From Actinoplanes sp. KI2 (GTDB taxonomy: Bacteria; Actinomycetota; Actinomycetes; Mycobacteriales; Micromonosporaceae), in NCBI RefSeq assembly GCF_025630775.1, contig NZ_JAOSZE010000020.1:105566-169565 (forward strand): a stretch of DNA of 64,000 nt, in the 5' to 3' direction. Shown one piece after another: positions 41,949-50,628 of this stretch (position 1 is its first letter; every line of letters starts with the position of its first letter). Made by a program: the position numbers and the translations under genes. Below the pieces are notes generated by a model. That model did not search any database. It was not told where the DNA came from and worked only from the letters and a program-made list of their open reading frames with translations.

Positions 41949-41970
41949 GGCGCCTCCTCCGCGGCGCCTC
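41947..41970. terminator. Short hairpin between convergent deacetylase and SDR genes
   Basis: GAGGCGCC (41947-41954) pairs with GGCGCCTC (41963-41970); it overlaps the deacetylase stop codon. Confidence 0.5.
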
Positions 41971-42693
41971 CTACCAGGGGATGACGCCCTCGTCGTCGGT
42001 GAAGGTGCCGGTCGGGCCCCCGTCCGGGAGCTGGGCCAGGGCGATCGCGATCGCGGCGCCCTGCTGCGGCGTGCGCACCCCGCGGAACCCGTTAAGGTCC
42101 GTGGCGGTGTAGCCGGGGCAGGCGGCGTTGACCAGGATGTTGGTGTCGGCCAGTTGCTTGGCGTACTGAATGGTCACCGCGTTGAGAAAGGATTTCGACG
42201 GCGCGTAGGCCACCGAGATCGGCCCGGTCTCGCCGCCGCCGCTCTGCAGCGTGAGCGATCCGACCCGGCTGGACATGTTGACGATCCGGGGCGACGCCGA
42301 GCGGCGCAGCAGCGGCAGCATCGCGTTGGTGACCCGGATGACGCCGATGACGTTGGTCTCGACCGCTCGCCGGACCGTGTCGAGGTCGGCGCCGATCGGG
42401 TCCTGGGGCATGCCGCCGGTGATGCCCGCGTTGTTGACCAGGACGTCCAGCCGGCCGTGGTCCACTTCGAACAGCCGGGCGGCGGCCCGCACGCTGTCGT
42501 CGTCGGTCACGTCGAGCGGGACGGCGAACGCGTCGGCCCCGGCCGCCCGCAGCTTCGCCACCGCCTCGTCCCGGCGGGCCGCGTCCCGGGCGCCGACCCC
42601 GACGCGCCAGCCGAGCGCGCCCAGCCCGGCGGCGATCTCGTACCCGATGCCCTTGTTCGCGCCGGTGACCAGCGCGATCGTCGATGAACTCAT
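41971..42693 (-). CDS. Short-chain dehydrogenase/reductase under LysR control
   Basis: A 240-residue classical SDR resembling carbonyl reductases. Motifs are IALVTGANKGIGYEIAAGLG, LVNNAGITGG and the active site MSSRVGS...YAPSK with Tyr near residue 161; NPGY-type ACPGYTATDLNG follows. ATG 42693 is chosen from the family N-terminus. It diverges from a LysR gene across three operator-like repeats, so its expression probably depends on that regulator. Substrate unknown. Confidence 0.87.
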   Translation of the reverse strand: MSSSTIALVTGANKGIGYEIAAGLGALGWRVGVGARDAARRDEAVAKLRAAGADAFAVPLDVTDDDSVRAAARLFEVDHGRLDVLVNNAGITGGMPQDPIGADLDTVRRAVETNVIGVIRVTNAMLPLLRRSASPRIVNMSSRVGSLTLQSGGGETGPISVAYAPSKSFLNAVTIQYAKQLADTNILVNAACPGYTATDLNGFRGVRTPQQGAAIAIALAQLPDGGPTGTFTDDEGVIPW

Positions 42694-42740
42694 GCATCGA
42701 TCCTGTCCGCACGGCCCGGCGCCCCGCCAACACCGTTTCG

Positions 42741-42867
42741 GTGCCCAGCGATACCCGCCGGGTATCGACGCGGCGTAGAGCCCTTCCGTGCCCGCCGAAA
42801 CCCGGCGTGCGTCGACGCGGCATAGAGTCTTCCACGCCCGTCGATACCCGCCGGGTATCGTTGCGGC
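42741..42867. promoter_or_regulatory. Three tandem 46-47 bp repeats carrying LysR-type operator palindromes
   Basis: The perfect palindrome CGATACCCGCCGGGTATCG occurs at 42749-42767 and 42842-42860. A degenerate copy (GAAACCCGGCGTGCGTC) lies midway. Each sits in a longer repeat beginning GTGCCC or ACGCCC at 42741, 42788 and 42834. The last palindrome ends 7 bp before the LysR GTG start. This is probably the binding array of the LysR protein. Confidence 0.75.
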
Positions 42868-43776
42868 GTGGAGTCGCGGGAGCTCGAATACTTCGTGGCG
42901 GTCGCCGAGGAGCTGCACTTCGGCCGGGCGGCGGACCGGCTCGGCATGGCGCAGCCGCCGCTGTCCCGGGCGATCCAGCGGCTCGAGCGGCGGCTCGGTG
43001 TCACGCTCCTGGAACGCTCCAGCCGCGCGGTCGCGCTGACCGAGGCCGGTTCGGTGCTGCTGACCGAGGGCCGGGCGGCGCTCGACGCGCTGGCGGCCGC
43101 CGACCGCCGCACGCGCCGGGCCGGCGCGAGAAAACCGGGCATCGTCCTGGTCACCAAGGCGGGCGCGGCCGGCGAGCTGCTCGCCAAAATCCTTGACGCG
43201 TACGCGTCGGAGCCCGCCGCCGCCGAGGTGGAGGTGCTGCTGTGCGGGATCGCCGAGCAGGAGCACCTGCTGCGCGACGGTCGCGCCGACGTGGCCCTGC
43301 TGCACCGGCCGTTCGACACGGTCACCGGTTTGGACTACGAGGAGCTGCGCACCGAGGGCCAGGTAGCGGTGCTCCCGGCCGGCCATCCGCTCGGTTCGCG
43401 CGGCTCGCTGCCGCTGGCCGAGGCCACCGCGATCGCCGGCTTGCCGCCGCCGCGCTGGCCGCGCCGGGACGGCGGCTATCCGGCGGGGCCGGGCCCGGCC
43501 GTACGAGATCACACGCAGTTGTTGCAGCTGGTCGCGCTGGGCCGGGCCACCGCGATCCTGCCCGAGTCGTGCCGTAGCCAGCTGGGCGCCGGCCTGACCG
43601 CCGTCCCGGTCCCGGACGCCCCACCGGTGACGACGGTGATCGCGTGGCCGCCGCAGAGCACGTCACCCGCGGTGGCCGCCCTGGTCCGCGCCGCCACCCA
43701 GGCGGCCGGTTCGCCAACGGCCGCGGGGATCAGCGCGGATCGAGACGGTACCGTCGTGTGTGGCGCCCGGTCCTAG
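42868..43776 (+). CDS. LysR-family transcriptional regulator
   Basis: A 302-residue LTTR. The N-terminal helix-turn-helix reads YFVAVAEELHFGRAADRLGM then AQPPLSRAIQRLERRLG; the rest is the inducer-binding domain. It starts at GTG 42868, directly after the third operator-like repeat, which favours autoregulation. It diverges from the SDR gene, its likely target. The inducer is unknown. Confidence 0.88.
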   Translation: MESRELEYFVAVAEELHFGRAADRLGMAQPPLSRAIQRLERRLGVTLLERSSRAVALTEAGSVLLTEGRAALDALAAADRRTRRAGARKPGIVLVTKAGAAGELLAKILDAYASEPAAAEVEVLLCGIAEQEHLLRDGRADVALLHRPFDTVTGLDYEELRTEGQVAVLPAGHPLGSRGSLPLAEATAIAGLPPPRWPRRDGGYPAGPGPAVRDHTQLLQLVALGRATAILPESCRSQLGAGLTAVPVPDAPPVTTVIAWPPQSTSPAVAALVRAATQAAGSPTAAGISADRDGTVVCGARS

Positions 43777-43817
43777 CGGGCCGGCCCGCCGCCCCTGACC
43801 GCTAGCAGGGATGGGCC

Positions 43818-44993
43818 ATGACCAATCAAGGGGCACGATTCGCCGCCGAGCTTCTCCACTTCAAGACCGAGCGTGGCCTCAGCTACCGCGAACTTGCCCG
43901 GCTGGCCAACTACAGCAGCAGCTATCTCGAGGAACTGGTCAAGGGCAAAAAGCCCGCCAACGCCGAGGTTGCCGCCAGGCTCGACCGTGCGTTCGGGACT
44001 GGCCGCCGGTTCCGGGAGATCCTCTCGGTGGGCGACGACGGTTTGGACGCTGGGATCGAGGCGATCGAGCTGGTCCGCCGCGTCACCGCGTCGGACGTGA
44101 GCGCGGAAACCCTCAACGAACTGGAGCGAGCCGCCAACTCGATGGCGATGCTGTACGCCACCACGCCGCCGGAGGAACTGCTGCTCCGCGTCCGGAAGTA
44201 CCTCGGCTACGTCGACCGGCTTCTCGATGCGCGCAAGACCCTCGACCAGGGCCGCCGGCTGCTGATCATCGGTGGCTGGCTCTCGCTGCTGCGCGCCACC
44301 TTGCACATCGACCTGACCCAGGCCACGGCCGCCGCCGCGCATCTGGACGCCGCCGCCACGCTTGCCGAGCAGACCGGACACCGTGAGATCGCCGCCTGGT
44401 GCCTGGAGACCCGCGCATGGCAGGTCCTCACCGCCGGCGAGTACCGGCGTGCTCTCGACTTGTCCCAGCAGGCTCAGGCGGTGGCGCCCGCCGGTAGCTC
44501 GGTCTACATCCAGGCGACGGCTCAGGAGGGCCGGGCGTGGGCGCGGCTCGGTGACAGTGCCCAGACGGGCGAGGCCCTGAATCGGGTGGAGCAGCTCGCC
44601 GAACACCTGGACCGGCCCGAGCATCCCGAGCATCACTACCAATACGACCCGGCGAAGGCTCATTCCTACGCCGCCACCACCCTGGCGTGGGTTGGTGATC
44701 CGGCCGCCGTCTCCGTCGCCCAGGAGGTGATCAAGGAGCTGCGCCGCGACGGCGCCCGCCCGCGGCGCGTGGCTTCGGCGCAGCTCGATCTCGGTCTGGC
44801 GCTGCTGTCTGCCGGCAAAGCTGACGAGGCTGCGGCTGAGGCCCGCGAGGCGATCCTGTCAGGCCGGGTCGTGTCGTCGAATTGGTGGCGCGCGGCCGAG
44901 GTGGTCGGCGGCGTGGTGGGGTCGGGCGCGCCTGAGGCTGCCGATCTGCTGGCGCTGGCGCACGAGCACCGGCCGGCGATCACCGCGTCGTAG
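43818..44993 (+). CDS. XRE-family regulator with TPR-like C-terminal domain
   Basis: A 391-residue protein. Residues about 5-60 form an XRE helix-turn-helix (GLSYRELARLANYSSSYLEE). The long C-terminal part has helical repeats (ATLAEQTGHREIAAWCLETR, ALDLSQQAQAVAPAGS) of the TPR type. Such XRE-TPR proteins are common in actinomycetes; some are orphan developmental regulators, others answer peptide signals. No target gene is adjacent. The short gap after the LysR gene permits readthrough but suggests separate function. Confidence 0.82.
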   Translation: MTNQGARFAAELLHFKTERGLSYRELARLANYSSSYLEELVKGKKPANAEVAARLDRAFGTGRRFREILSVGDDGLDAGIEAIELVRRVTASDVSAETLNELERAANSMAMLYATTPPEELLLRVRKYLGYVDRLLDARKTLDQGRRLLIIGGWLSLLRATLHIDLTQATAAAAHLDAAATLAEQTGHREIAAWCLETRAWQVLTAGEYRRALDLSQQAQAVAPAGSSVYIQATAQEGRAWARLGDSAQTGEALNRVEQLAEHLDRPEHPEHHYQYDPAKAHSYAATTLAWVGDPAAVSVAQEVIKELRRDGARPRRVASAQLDLGLALLSAGKADEAAAEAREAILSGRVVSSNWWRAAEVVGGVVGSGAPEAADLLALAHEHRPAITAS

Positions 44994-45012
44994 CGTCCGC
45001 TGATTGCGGACG
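44994..45012 (+). terminator. Short hairpin after the XRE-TPR gene
   Basis: CGTCCGC (44994-45000) pairs with GCGGACG (45006-45012) directly after the stop codon. Confidence 0.4.
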
Positions 45013-45148
45013 GGCGGACGCGGTTGGCGGACGGCCACCTACTCCACACACGGTGATCGCCGCGCGACCATCGAGTCAGCGGCGGCGGGCTGCGTATTCG
45101 AACCCCGTGGCTCGCCGCCGTACCCGGTTCCGTGGGGAGGCGACAGCA

Positions 45149-45523
45149 ATGCAGCTACCGGCCGCGCTCCGGCGTCGCTTCGTCTGGCGGCGCCGCGTCA
45201 AGGCAGTCCGGGCGCGGCAGGAAGCGGCCCGACAGGATGCCGCCGCGCACAGCGACGCGATCCGGCGGATCCTTGCGACGCCATACCCGGAACACTGCGG
45301 GGCGCGGGCTGGAATGACCTCGGAAGAGCGGAACATGGACGCGGTCGACGCCGGGCGCGACGAGCAGCGGACCCAGACAGCGAATCGTCACCGCCTGATC
45401 TGGGTCGACAGCGGCTCCGGCCCGGGCTACCTGGCCCCGGCGCCGCCGCTGTCCCGGAATCCCAGGGAAAGCAGACAGCCGAACGGCCCCGAGGGTTCGT
45501 CAGGCCGAGAGAAGCGCGGCTGA
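45149..45523 (+). CDS. Hypothetical basic protein
   Basis: A 124-residue reading frame with a strongly basic N-terminus (LRRRFVWRRRVKAVRARQ) and no membrane segment. The ATG has GGGGAGG eight bases upstream, which supports translation. Not recognised. Its codon pattern is less biased than its neighbours, so expression is uncertain. It could be an accessory factor of the preceding regulator, but nothing in the sequence shows that. Confidence 0.5.
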   Translation: MQLPAALRRRFVWRRRVKAVRARQEAARQDAAAHSDAIRRILATPYPEHCGARAGMTSEERNMDAVDAGRDEQRTQTANRHRLIWVDSGSGPGYLAPAPPLSRNPRESRQPNGPEGSSGREKRG

Positions 45524-45559
45524 TAGTCCCCGCCCACGCAGATCAGACGCCCGCGGGGA

Positions 45560-46021
45560 TCAGTACTCGTTCTTGATGACGAAGTATGAGCCGCGGATCG
45601 TGCCGGCCAGCCTCGACTTCTGCCGGGCGAACTTGAACGCCCCCAGCTCCTCCGGAACCTCCATCCCGTCGGAGAGCTTGAAGCCGACCGCCCGTTTTCC
45701 GCCGTCGTCGACGGTGTACATCACGTTGATCGACAGGCCGTTCTGGTAGAAGACGTACGCCATCCGGATGTTCTCGACCTGGAACGCGGTCGCCTCGAGC
45801 GGCGGCGAGGCGATGACGAGACCGCGCTCCTTGTCGAGGATTCCGTGCACCCAGTCGATGGTCGACTTGGCGTCGCTCGCCGGCTCGACCGTGAAGACGT
45901 GGTCGTACTTGTTCTTGAAATAGCGGGCCTCGTTCGCCCGCAGGCCGGCGAGTGCGGCCGCGACCGGCGACGACTCCAGGCCGGCGGTCGACACGGTCTC
46001 GAAGTCCACGGCATACGACAT
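45560..46021 (-). CDS. Uncharacterised conserved actinobacterial protein
   Basis: A 153-residue soluble protein (MSYAVDFETVSTAGLESSPV, then ARYFKNKYDHVFTVEPASDA and IRMAYVFYQNGLSINVMYTV). No signal peptide, membrane helix or catalytic motif is visible. Codon use is that of a normal gene. It lies 9 bp after the MFS gene and is probably co-transcribed. Function unknown. Confidence 0.75.
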   Translation of the reverse strand: MSYAVDFETVSTAGLESSPVAAALAGLRANEARYFKNKYDHVFTVEPASDAKSTIDWVHGILDKERGLVIASPPLEATAFQVENIRMAYVFYQNGLSINVMYTVDDGGKRAVGFKLSDGMEVPEELGAFKFARQKSRLAGTIRGSYFVIKNEY

Positions 46022-46030
46022 AGTGCGACC

Positions 46031-47251
46031 CTATCCCTCGTCGTGGGCGATCCGGGTCAGTTGGGGCCAGAGCAGGACCACGAAGACGGCCGAGCCGGCG
46101 AAGGCGAACCAGAACGGCGCCGTGACGCCGAAGCGGGTCGCCAGCGCGCCGCCGATCGCCGAGCCCACCACCAGGCCGCCGAAGACGCAGATCGTGTTGA
46201 CGCTGGTCACCCGGCCCTGGAGATGCTCGGGCACGGCGCGCTGCCGCACGGTGATCGAGGTCGTGCCCCAGATGAAGGCGTGCGCGCCGAACACGAAGAA
46301 GATCACCAGTGCGACCGCCGGCGACGTGGTCAGGGCGAGCGCCAGGTGGGTGAGGGTCTCGACGATCAGGCCGGCCCGCATCACGTTGCCGAGGCTGACC
46401 CGGGCGGTGATCCAGCCGTACAGGCCGGTGCCGAGCAGGCCGCCGACCGCCGACACCGTGGTGAGCAGGCCGAAGCCGACCGCGCCCAGCCCGAGCCGGT
46501 CGGTCGCGTACAGCACCAGGACGGACCAGGCCGCGCCGAAGGTCACGTTGAAGATCAAGATCGTGAGGACGAGGGTACGCACGGCCGGGTGCCGGACGGT
46601 CCAGGCGAAGCCTTCCCTGATCTCGCGTACGGCGTTGGTGCGCTCGGCGGCCCGCGGCGCGGGCGCGCGTACCCGCGACACCAGCAGCACCCCCGCGGCG
46701 ACCAGCACGGCCTGGGTCAGGAACGGCCAGGAGTGGGCGGCGGCGAACAGCGCGGCCCCGATCGGCGGCCCGGCCAGCTGGTTGAGCGACAGGAAGCCGA
46801 ACTGCAGCCGCGCGTTGGCCAGGGTCAGGTCGTCCCGGTTCACCAGCATCGGGGTCAGCGTGGCCGCGGTGTTGTCGGCGAACACCTCGGCGGTCGACAG
46901 CAGACCGAGCGCGAGCAGCGCCCCGGCCACGTGCAGGCGCCCGGCCGCCAGCGCCACCACCAGCACGGCGAGCACCACCGCGCGGCTGCCGTCGGCGACC
47001 ATCACGATGCGCCGGCGGTCGTACCGGTCGGAGAGCACCCCCGCCCACAGGGCGAACAGCAGCGGCGGCAGCCAGCGCAGCAGCGCGGCCAGCGAGATCA
47101 GAAATGGGTCGGTGGTCAGCGAGGCGACCAGCAGCGGGCCGGCCGCGATCTCGATGCCGTCCCCGAGGTTGGTCGTCCAGGACGAGGCCAGCAACCAGCG
47201 GAACGGGCCACCGAGCCGGGCCGGCACCACACGTTCTGCGACGGGAAGCAC
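46031..47251 (-). CDS. MFS exporter (MFS_3/EntS-like)
   Basis: A 406-residue membrane protein with about twelve hydrophobic segments. RWLLASSWTTNLGDGIEIAA at the N-terminus and LWAGVLSDRYDRRRIVMVAD in the first loop are typical of the enterobactin-exporter-like branch; PEHLQGRVTSVNTICVFG is the second-half signature. It may export a metabolite or siderophore. No biosynthetic genes accompany it here. The start codon is GTG. Confidence 0.85.
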   Translation of the reverse strand: MLPVAERVVPARLGGPFRWLLASSWTTNLGDGIEIAAGPLLVASLTTDPFLISLAALLRWLPPLLFALWAGVLSDRYDRRRIVMVADGSRAVVLAVLVVALAAGRLHVAGALLALGLLSTAEVFADNTAATLTPMLVNRDDLTLANARLQFGFLSLNQLAGPPIGAALFAAAHSWPFLTQAVLVAAGVLLVSRVRAPAPRAAERTNAVREIREGFAWTVRHPAVRTLVLTILIFNVTFGAAWSVLVLYATDRLGLGAVGFGLLTTVSAVGGLLGTGLYGWITARVSLGNVMRAGLIVETLTHLALALTTSPAVALVIFFVFGAHAFIWGTTSITVRQRAVPEHLQGRVTSVNTICVFGGLVVGSAIGGALATRFGVTAPFWFAFAGSAVFVVLLWPQLTRIAHDEG

Positions 47252-47455
47252 CGCAAGACTGTACAGATCGGGCCGCCACGCCCGCGACGCATTTACCCGG
47301 CTGCCCGATTATCCTGAAGTTTCTTAACAGATATTGACCGGCTACCGGGACATCTGGTTCAGTCGATGTCAATCGGACGGTCGGGGCATTGCCCCCACGA
47401 CCGCCCACAATCCCCCATGTGCTGTGCGTCTTTCCCCACGCACGGAAGGTGACCC

Positions 47456-48541
47456 ATGCCCAGAAAACGCCTCATCGCGATCGCCGCCACCATCGGCGTC
47501 GCGATCGCCGGAGCGGCCGCCGCCCTGCTCCCGATCACCGCGTCCGAGGCCGCCGCCGCGTGCGCGACGGCCTACAACAACAGCAGCGTCTACACCGGCG
47601 GCGCGGTCGTCTCGTACAACAGCCACAACTGGACGGCCAAGTGGTGGACGCAGTACGAGGCGCCCTCCACCGGCGGCTCCGGCGTCTGGACCGACAACGG
47701 CGCCTGCGGCGGCTCCGGCGGCGGCGGAGGCGGCGGCGGCGGCACCTGCAACTACCCCAACTGGGTGGCCGGGCAGAACTACACCACCGGCGCCATCGTG
47801 CGCTACACCAACGGCCTCTACTACCAGGCGACGCACGACAACCCGGGCTACGACCCGACCATCTCCACCTGGTTCTGGTCCCCGTACAGCTGCACCGGCA
47901 GCGGCGGGGGTGGCGGCAACACCGGCGGCTTCGTGGTGAGCGAGGCCCAGTTCAACTCGATGTTCCCGGGCCGCAACAGCTTCTACACCTACCAGGGCCT
48001 GGTCACCGCGCTGTCCAAGTACCCGTCGTTCGCGACCACCGGCGGTGACACCGTCGCCAAGCAGGAGGCGGCCGCGTTCCTGGCCAACGTCGGCCACGAG
48101 ACCGGCGGCCTGGTCTACATCGACGAGATCAACCAGGCGAACTGGCCGACCTACTGTGACCGGTCCCAGCCGTACGGCTGCCCGGCCGGCCAATCCGCCT
48201 ACCACGGTCGCGGTCCGATCCAGCTGAGCTGGAACTTCAACTACTACGCGGCCGGCAACGCCCTCGGCGTCGACCTGCTGAACAACCCCAACCTGGTCGC
48301 CACCGACGCGGCCATCTCCTGGGAGACCGGCATCTGGTACTGGATGACCGGCACCGGCAACGCCGGCACCACCTCGCACAACGCGATGGTCAACGGCCAG
48401 GGCTTCGGCACCACCATCCGAGCCATCAACCGCATCGAGTGCAACGGCGGCAACACCGCGCAGATGCAGGACCGCGTCAACCTCTACACCCGCTTCGCGG
48501 GCATCCTCGGCGTCCCGACCGGCGCCAACCTGACCTGCTGA
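47456..48541 (+). CDS. Secreted GH19 chitinase with two chitin-binding domains
   Basis: A 361-residue exported chitinase. A signal peptide (LIAIAATIGVAIAGAAAALL) is followed by two CBM5/12-type domains (YNNSSVYTGGAVVSYNSHNW and PNWVAGQNYTTGAIVRYTNG) joined by Gly-rich linkers, then the GH19 domain from about residue 160 (FVVSEAQFNSMFPGRN). FLANVGHETGGLVY holds the acid/base Glu, and AYHGRGPIQLSWNFNY is the GH19 signature. It degrades chitin outside the cell. Upstream I see no clear DasR (dre) site. Confidence 0.93.
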   Translation: MPRKRLIAIAATIGVAIAGAAAALLPITASEAAAACATAYNNSSVYTGGAVVSYNSHNWTAKWWTQYEAPSTGGSGVWTDNGACGGSGGGGGGGGGTCNYPNWVAGQNYTTGAIVRYTNGLYYQATHDNPGYDPTISTWFWSPYSCTGSGGGGGNTGGFVVSEAQFNSMFPGRNSFYTYQGLVTALSKYPSFATTGGDTVAKQEAAAFLANVGHETGGLVYIDEINQANWPTYCDRSQPYGCPAGQSAYHGRGPIQLSWNFNYYAAGNALGVDLLNNPNLVATDAAISWETGIWYWMTGTGNAGTTSHNAMVNGQGFGTTIRAINRIECNGGNTAQMQDRVNLYTRFAGILGVPTGANLTC

Positions 48542-48555
48542 CAAAGACCAAAACC

Positions 48556-48592
48556 GCGAGGAGGGTACGGCGAGCAGCCGTACCCTCCTCGC
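48556..48592 (+). terminator. Intrinsic terminator of the chitinase gene
   Basis: GCGAGGAGGGTACGGC pairs perfectly over 16 bp with GCCGTACCCTCCTCGC around a GAGCA loop, 15 bp after the stop. Confidence 0.85.
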
Positions 48593-48673
48593 AGATGGTC
48601 TGGGGATGGCACCGGAACCGAACAGCCGGGCATAGGCTGATGCAGGACAGGCGGCAATCGAGACGGGACGACC

Positions 48674-49093
48674 GTGTGCGGGTCGGTGTCGGCCATCGGC
48701 CTCGAGGAGGAGGACCGGCGCAGCTGGCCGCAACTGCGGGAACGGCTACGCCGGCCGGGTCATCTGATGGCCCTGATGCGAGGCGTGCTGGGCGACGTCG
48801 AGGTCGCCGCCGTGGTCGCCGTGACCCCGGCCGGCGAGGTCGAGGTCCTGGCCGTCCGCGCGACGGCGCCGGAGATCGCGCAGGAGATCACCTTCGACGA
48901 CGTTCCGGAGCCCGAACCCGGCCCGGACGGCCTGGCGGTGCGGCCCGCCACGATCGGTGGCTATCCGATACAGGTGATCACCGAGCCGGACGGGCAGGGC
49001 CGCCCGCGGCCTCTCGCCGTGCTCAGCACGCGATGGATCGATCAACACCTGCTGTTGTACGCGCGCACCCTGTGGCACCGCCGCCGCCGCTGA
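48674..49093 (+). CDS. Hypothetical protein
   Basis: A 139-residue reading frame from GTG 48674 (SWPQLRERLRRPGHLMALMR; AAVVAVTPAGEVEVLAVRA; TRWIDQHLLLYARTLW). Normal actinomycete codon use supports a real gene. It has no signal, membrane helix or recognisable motif. Single gene between the chitinase terminator and the convergent monooxygenase operon. Confidence 0.6.
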   Translation: MCGSVSAIGLEEEDRRSWPQLRERLRRPGHLMALMRGVLGDVEVAAVVAVTPAGEVEVLAVRATAPEIAQEITFDDVPEPEPGPDGLAVRPATIGGYPIQVITEPDGQGRPRPLAVLSTRWIDQHLLLYARTLWHRRRR

Positions 49094-49113
49094 GATCCGC
49101 CCGCGCGGCACTC

Positions 49114-49206
49114 TTACGCCGGCGACCAGCCGAGGGCCGGCGCGATCTCTTTGGCGATCAGTTCGAGCGCTCGGACGGACGCGTCCAGGTCGGGGCCGAG
49201 CCTCAT
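49114..49206 (-). pseudogene. 30-codon remnant coupled to the monooxygenase gene
   Basis: From ATG 49206, overlapping the monooxygenase stop as ATGA, a frame encodes MRLGPDLDASVRALELIAKE and ends IAPALGWSPA. It reads like the C-terminal end of a flavin-dependent oxidoreductase. Probably what is left of a deleted second gene of the operon. Confidence 0.4.
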
Positions 49207-50531
49207 GACGCGAGAACCGAGCGGGCGTGCACGTTCTCCGGGATCGGCAGGCCGAGGTTGCCGCGCAGCGTGGTCGCCTCGTAGGAGGTGCGGGCGATGC
49301 CCCGCTCGCGCAGGATCGGCAGCACCTCGTCGGTGAACCGGGCGAACTCGCTGGGCGCGGTGACGGTCAGGTTGATGCCGTCGAAGGCGCCCGCCTCGAA
49401 CCAGCGCTGGATCTCGTCGGCCACGGTCCGCGCCGAGCCGGTGAACGGCGAGCGTTGCGCGTCGATCGAGTGCTGGACGACCTGCCGCAGCGTGTAGTTG
49501 TTCTCCCGGGCGAGCCGCTTGATCTTCTCGGCCTGGGTACGGAAGCTGCGGTCGCCGGCGTCGCCCAGGTCGGGGAAGGGCGCGTCCAGGTCGTACCGGG
49601 TGAAGTCGTGCCAGCCGAACGGGCGGCCGAGCTCCTTGAGCGCGCGGGCGAAGTCCTTGCCGCCGACCAGCGCCCGCTCCTTCTCCCGGGCCTGTTCGTC
49701 GGTGTCCGCGATGATCGGGCTGATTCCCGGCACGATGAGCAGGTCGCGGCCCTTCGCGGCAGCCCGGGCCCGCATGTCGTCACGGAAGGCCACGCCCTGC
49801 TCGAGCGTCGCGGCGTGCGTGAAGATGGCGTCGCCGATCGAGGCGCCCAGGTCACGGCCCTCCTCGGAGTCGCCGGCCTGGAAGATGACCGGCCGGCCCT
49901 GCGGCGAGCGCTGGATGTTCAGCGGCCCGGCCACCGAGAAGTGCTCGCCGACGTGGTTCAGGGCGTGCTGCTTGGTCTTGTCGAAGAAGACGCCGCGCTC
50001 CCGGTCGCGCGGAAAGGCGTCGTCCTCGTACGAGTCCCAGAGTCCCTGCACCACGCGGACGTGCTCGAGGGCCCGGCCGTATCGGGTCGCGTAGTCGTAG
50101 TGCTCCTGCCGCCCGTAGTTGCCGGCCGTCCCGCCGTCGCCGGTGGCCACCACGTTCCAGCCGGCCCGGCCGCCGCTGATCAGGTCGAGCGAGGCCAGCC
50201 GGCGTGCGACGTTGAACGGGTCGTTGTACGAGGTGGTGAGCGTACCGACCAGCCCGATGTGGCTGGTGTGCACGGCGACCGCGGACAGCAGCGTGAGCGG
50301 CTCGAGCCGGTTCAGGTAGTGGTTCGGCGAGTCCGGGGTGATGTACTGGCTGTCCACGATGAAGATGTGGTCGAACCTGGCCGCCTCCGCCTGCTGGGCG
50401 CGGGCGATGTACCAGCGGATGTCCACGCTCGCGTCGCCGGGGATCTCGGGGTCGAGCCAGGTGTGGTGCTGGCCCGGTCCGCCGACGCCCATCAGGACGG
50501 CGCCGAGTATCAGTCTTCTGCTGGTAGCCAT
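49203..50531 (-). CDS. NtaA/SnaA/DszA-family FMN-dependent monooxygenase
   Basis: A 442-residue luciferase-like enzyme that uses FMNH2 from a partner reductase to oxygenate a substrate. Family motifs are FIVDSQYITPDSPNHYLNRL near residue 57, GRAGWNVVATGDGGTAGNYG near 120, and RPVIFQAGDSEEGRDLGASI near 215. Known members act on nitrilotriacetate, pristinamycin precursors or sulfones; the substrate here is unknown. No reductase gene is adjacent. Divergent from a LysR gene with 97 bp between, which probably regulates it. Confidence 0.9.
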   Translation of the reverse strand: MATSRRLILGAVLMGVGGPGQHHTWLDPEIPGDASVDIRWYIARAQQAEAARFDHIFIVDSQYITPDSPNHYLNRLEPLTLLSAVAVHTSHIGLVGTLTTSYNDPFNVARRLASLDLISGGRAGWNVVATGDGGTAGNYGRQEHYDYATRYGRALEHVRVVQGLWDSYEDDAFPRDRERGVFFDKTKQHALNHVGEHFSVAGPLNIQRSPQGRPVIFQAGDSEEGRDLGASIGDAIFTHAATLEQGVAFRDDMRARAAAKGRDLLIVPGISPIIADTDEQAREKERALVGGKDFARALKELGRPFGWHDFTRYDLDAPFPDLGDAGDRSFRTQAEKIKRLARENNYTLRQVVQHSIDAQRSPFTGSARTVADEIQRWFEAGAFDGINLTVTAPSEFARFTDEVLPILRERGIARTSYEATTLRGNLGLPIPENVHARSVLAS

Positions 50532-50628
50532 GCCAGAAGTCTCGGCGTGGCCGGCTCGCGGTGTCCAACGAGAGATCGTGATGACCGGCCATTACGCCGG
50601 CTAATCAATTCCTAGTATTCTGATAGGC

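Noticed and set aside
42741..42867. CRISPR array
   Set aside because: Three repeats with near-identical sequence throughout and no unique spacers; better explained as operator duplication.
47330..47455. DasR site before the chitinase gene
   Set aside because: No sequence close to the usual 16-bp dre palindrome was found.
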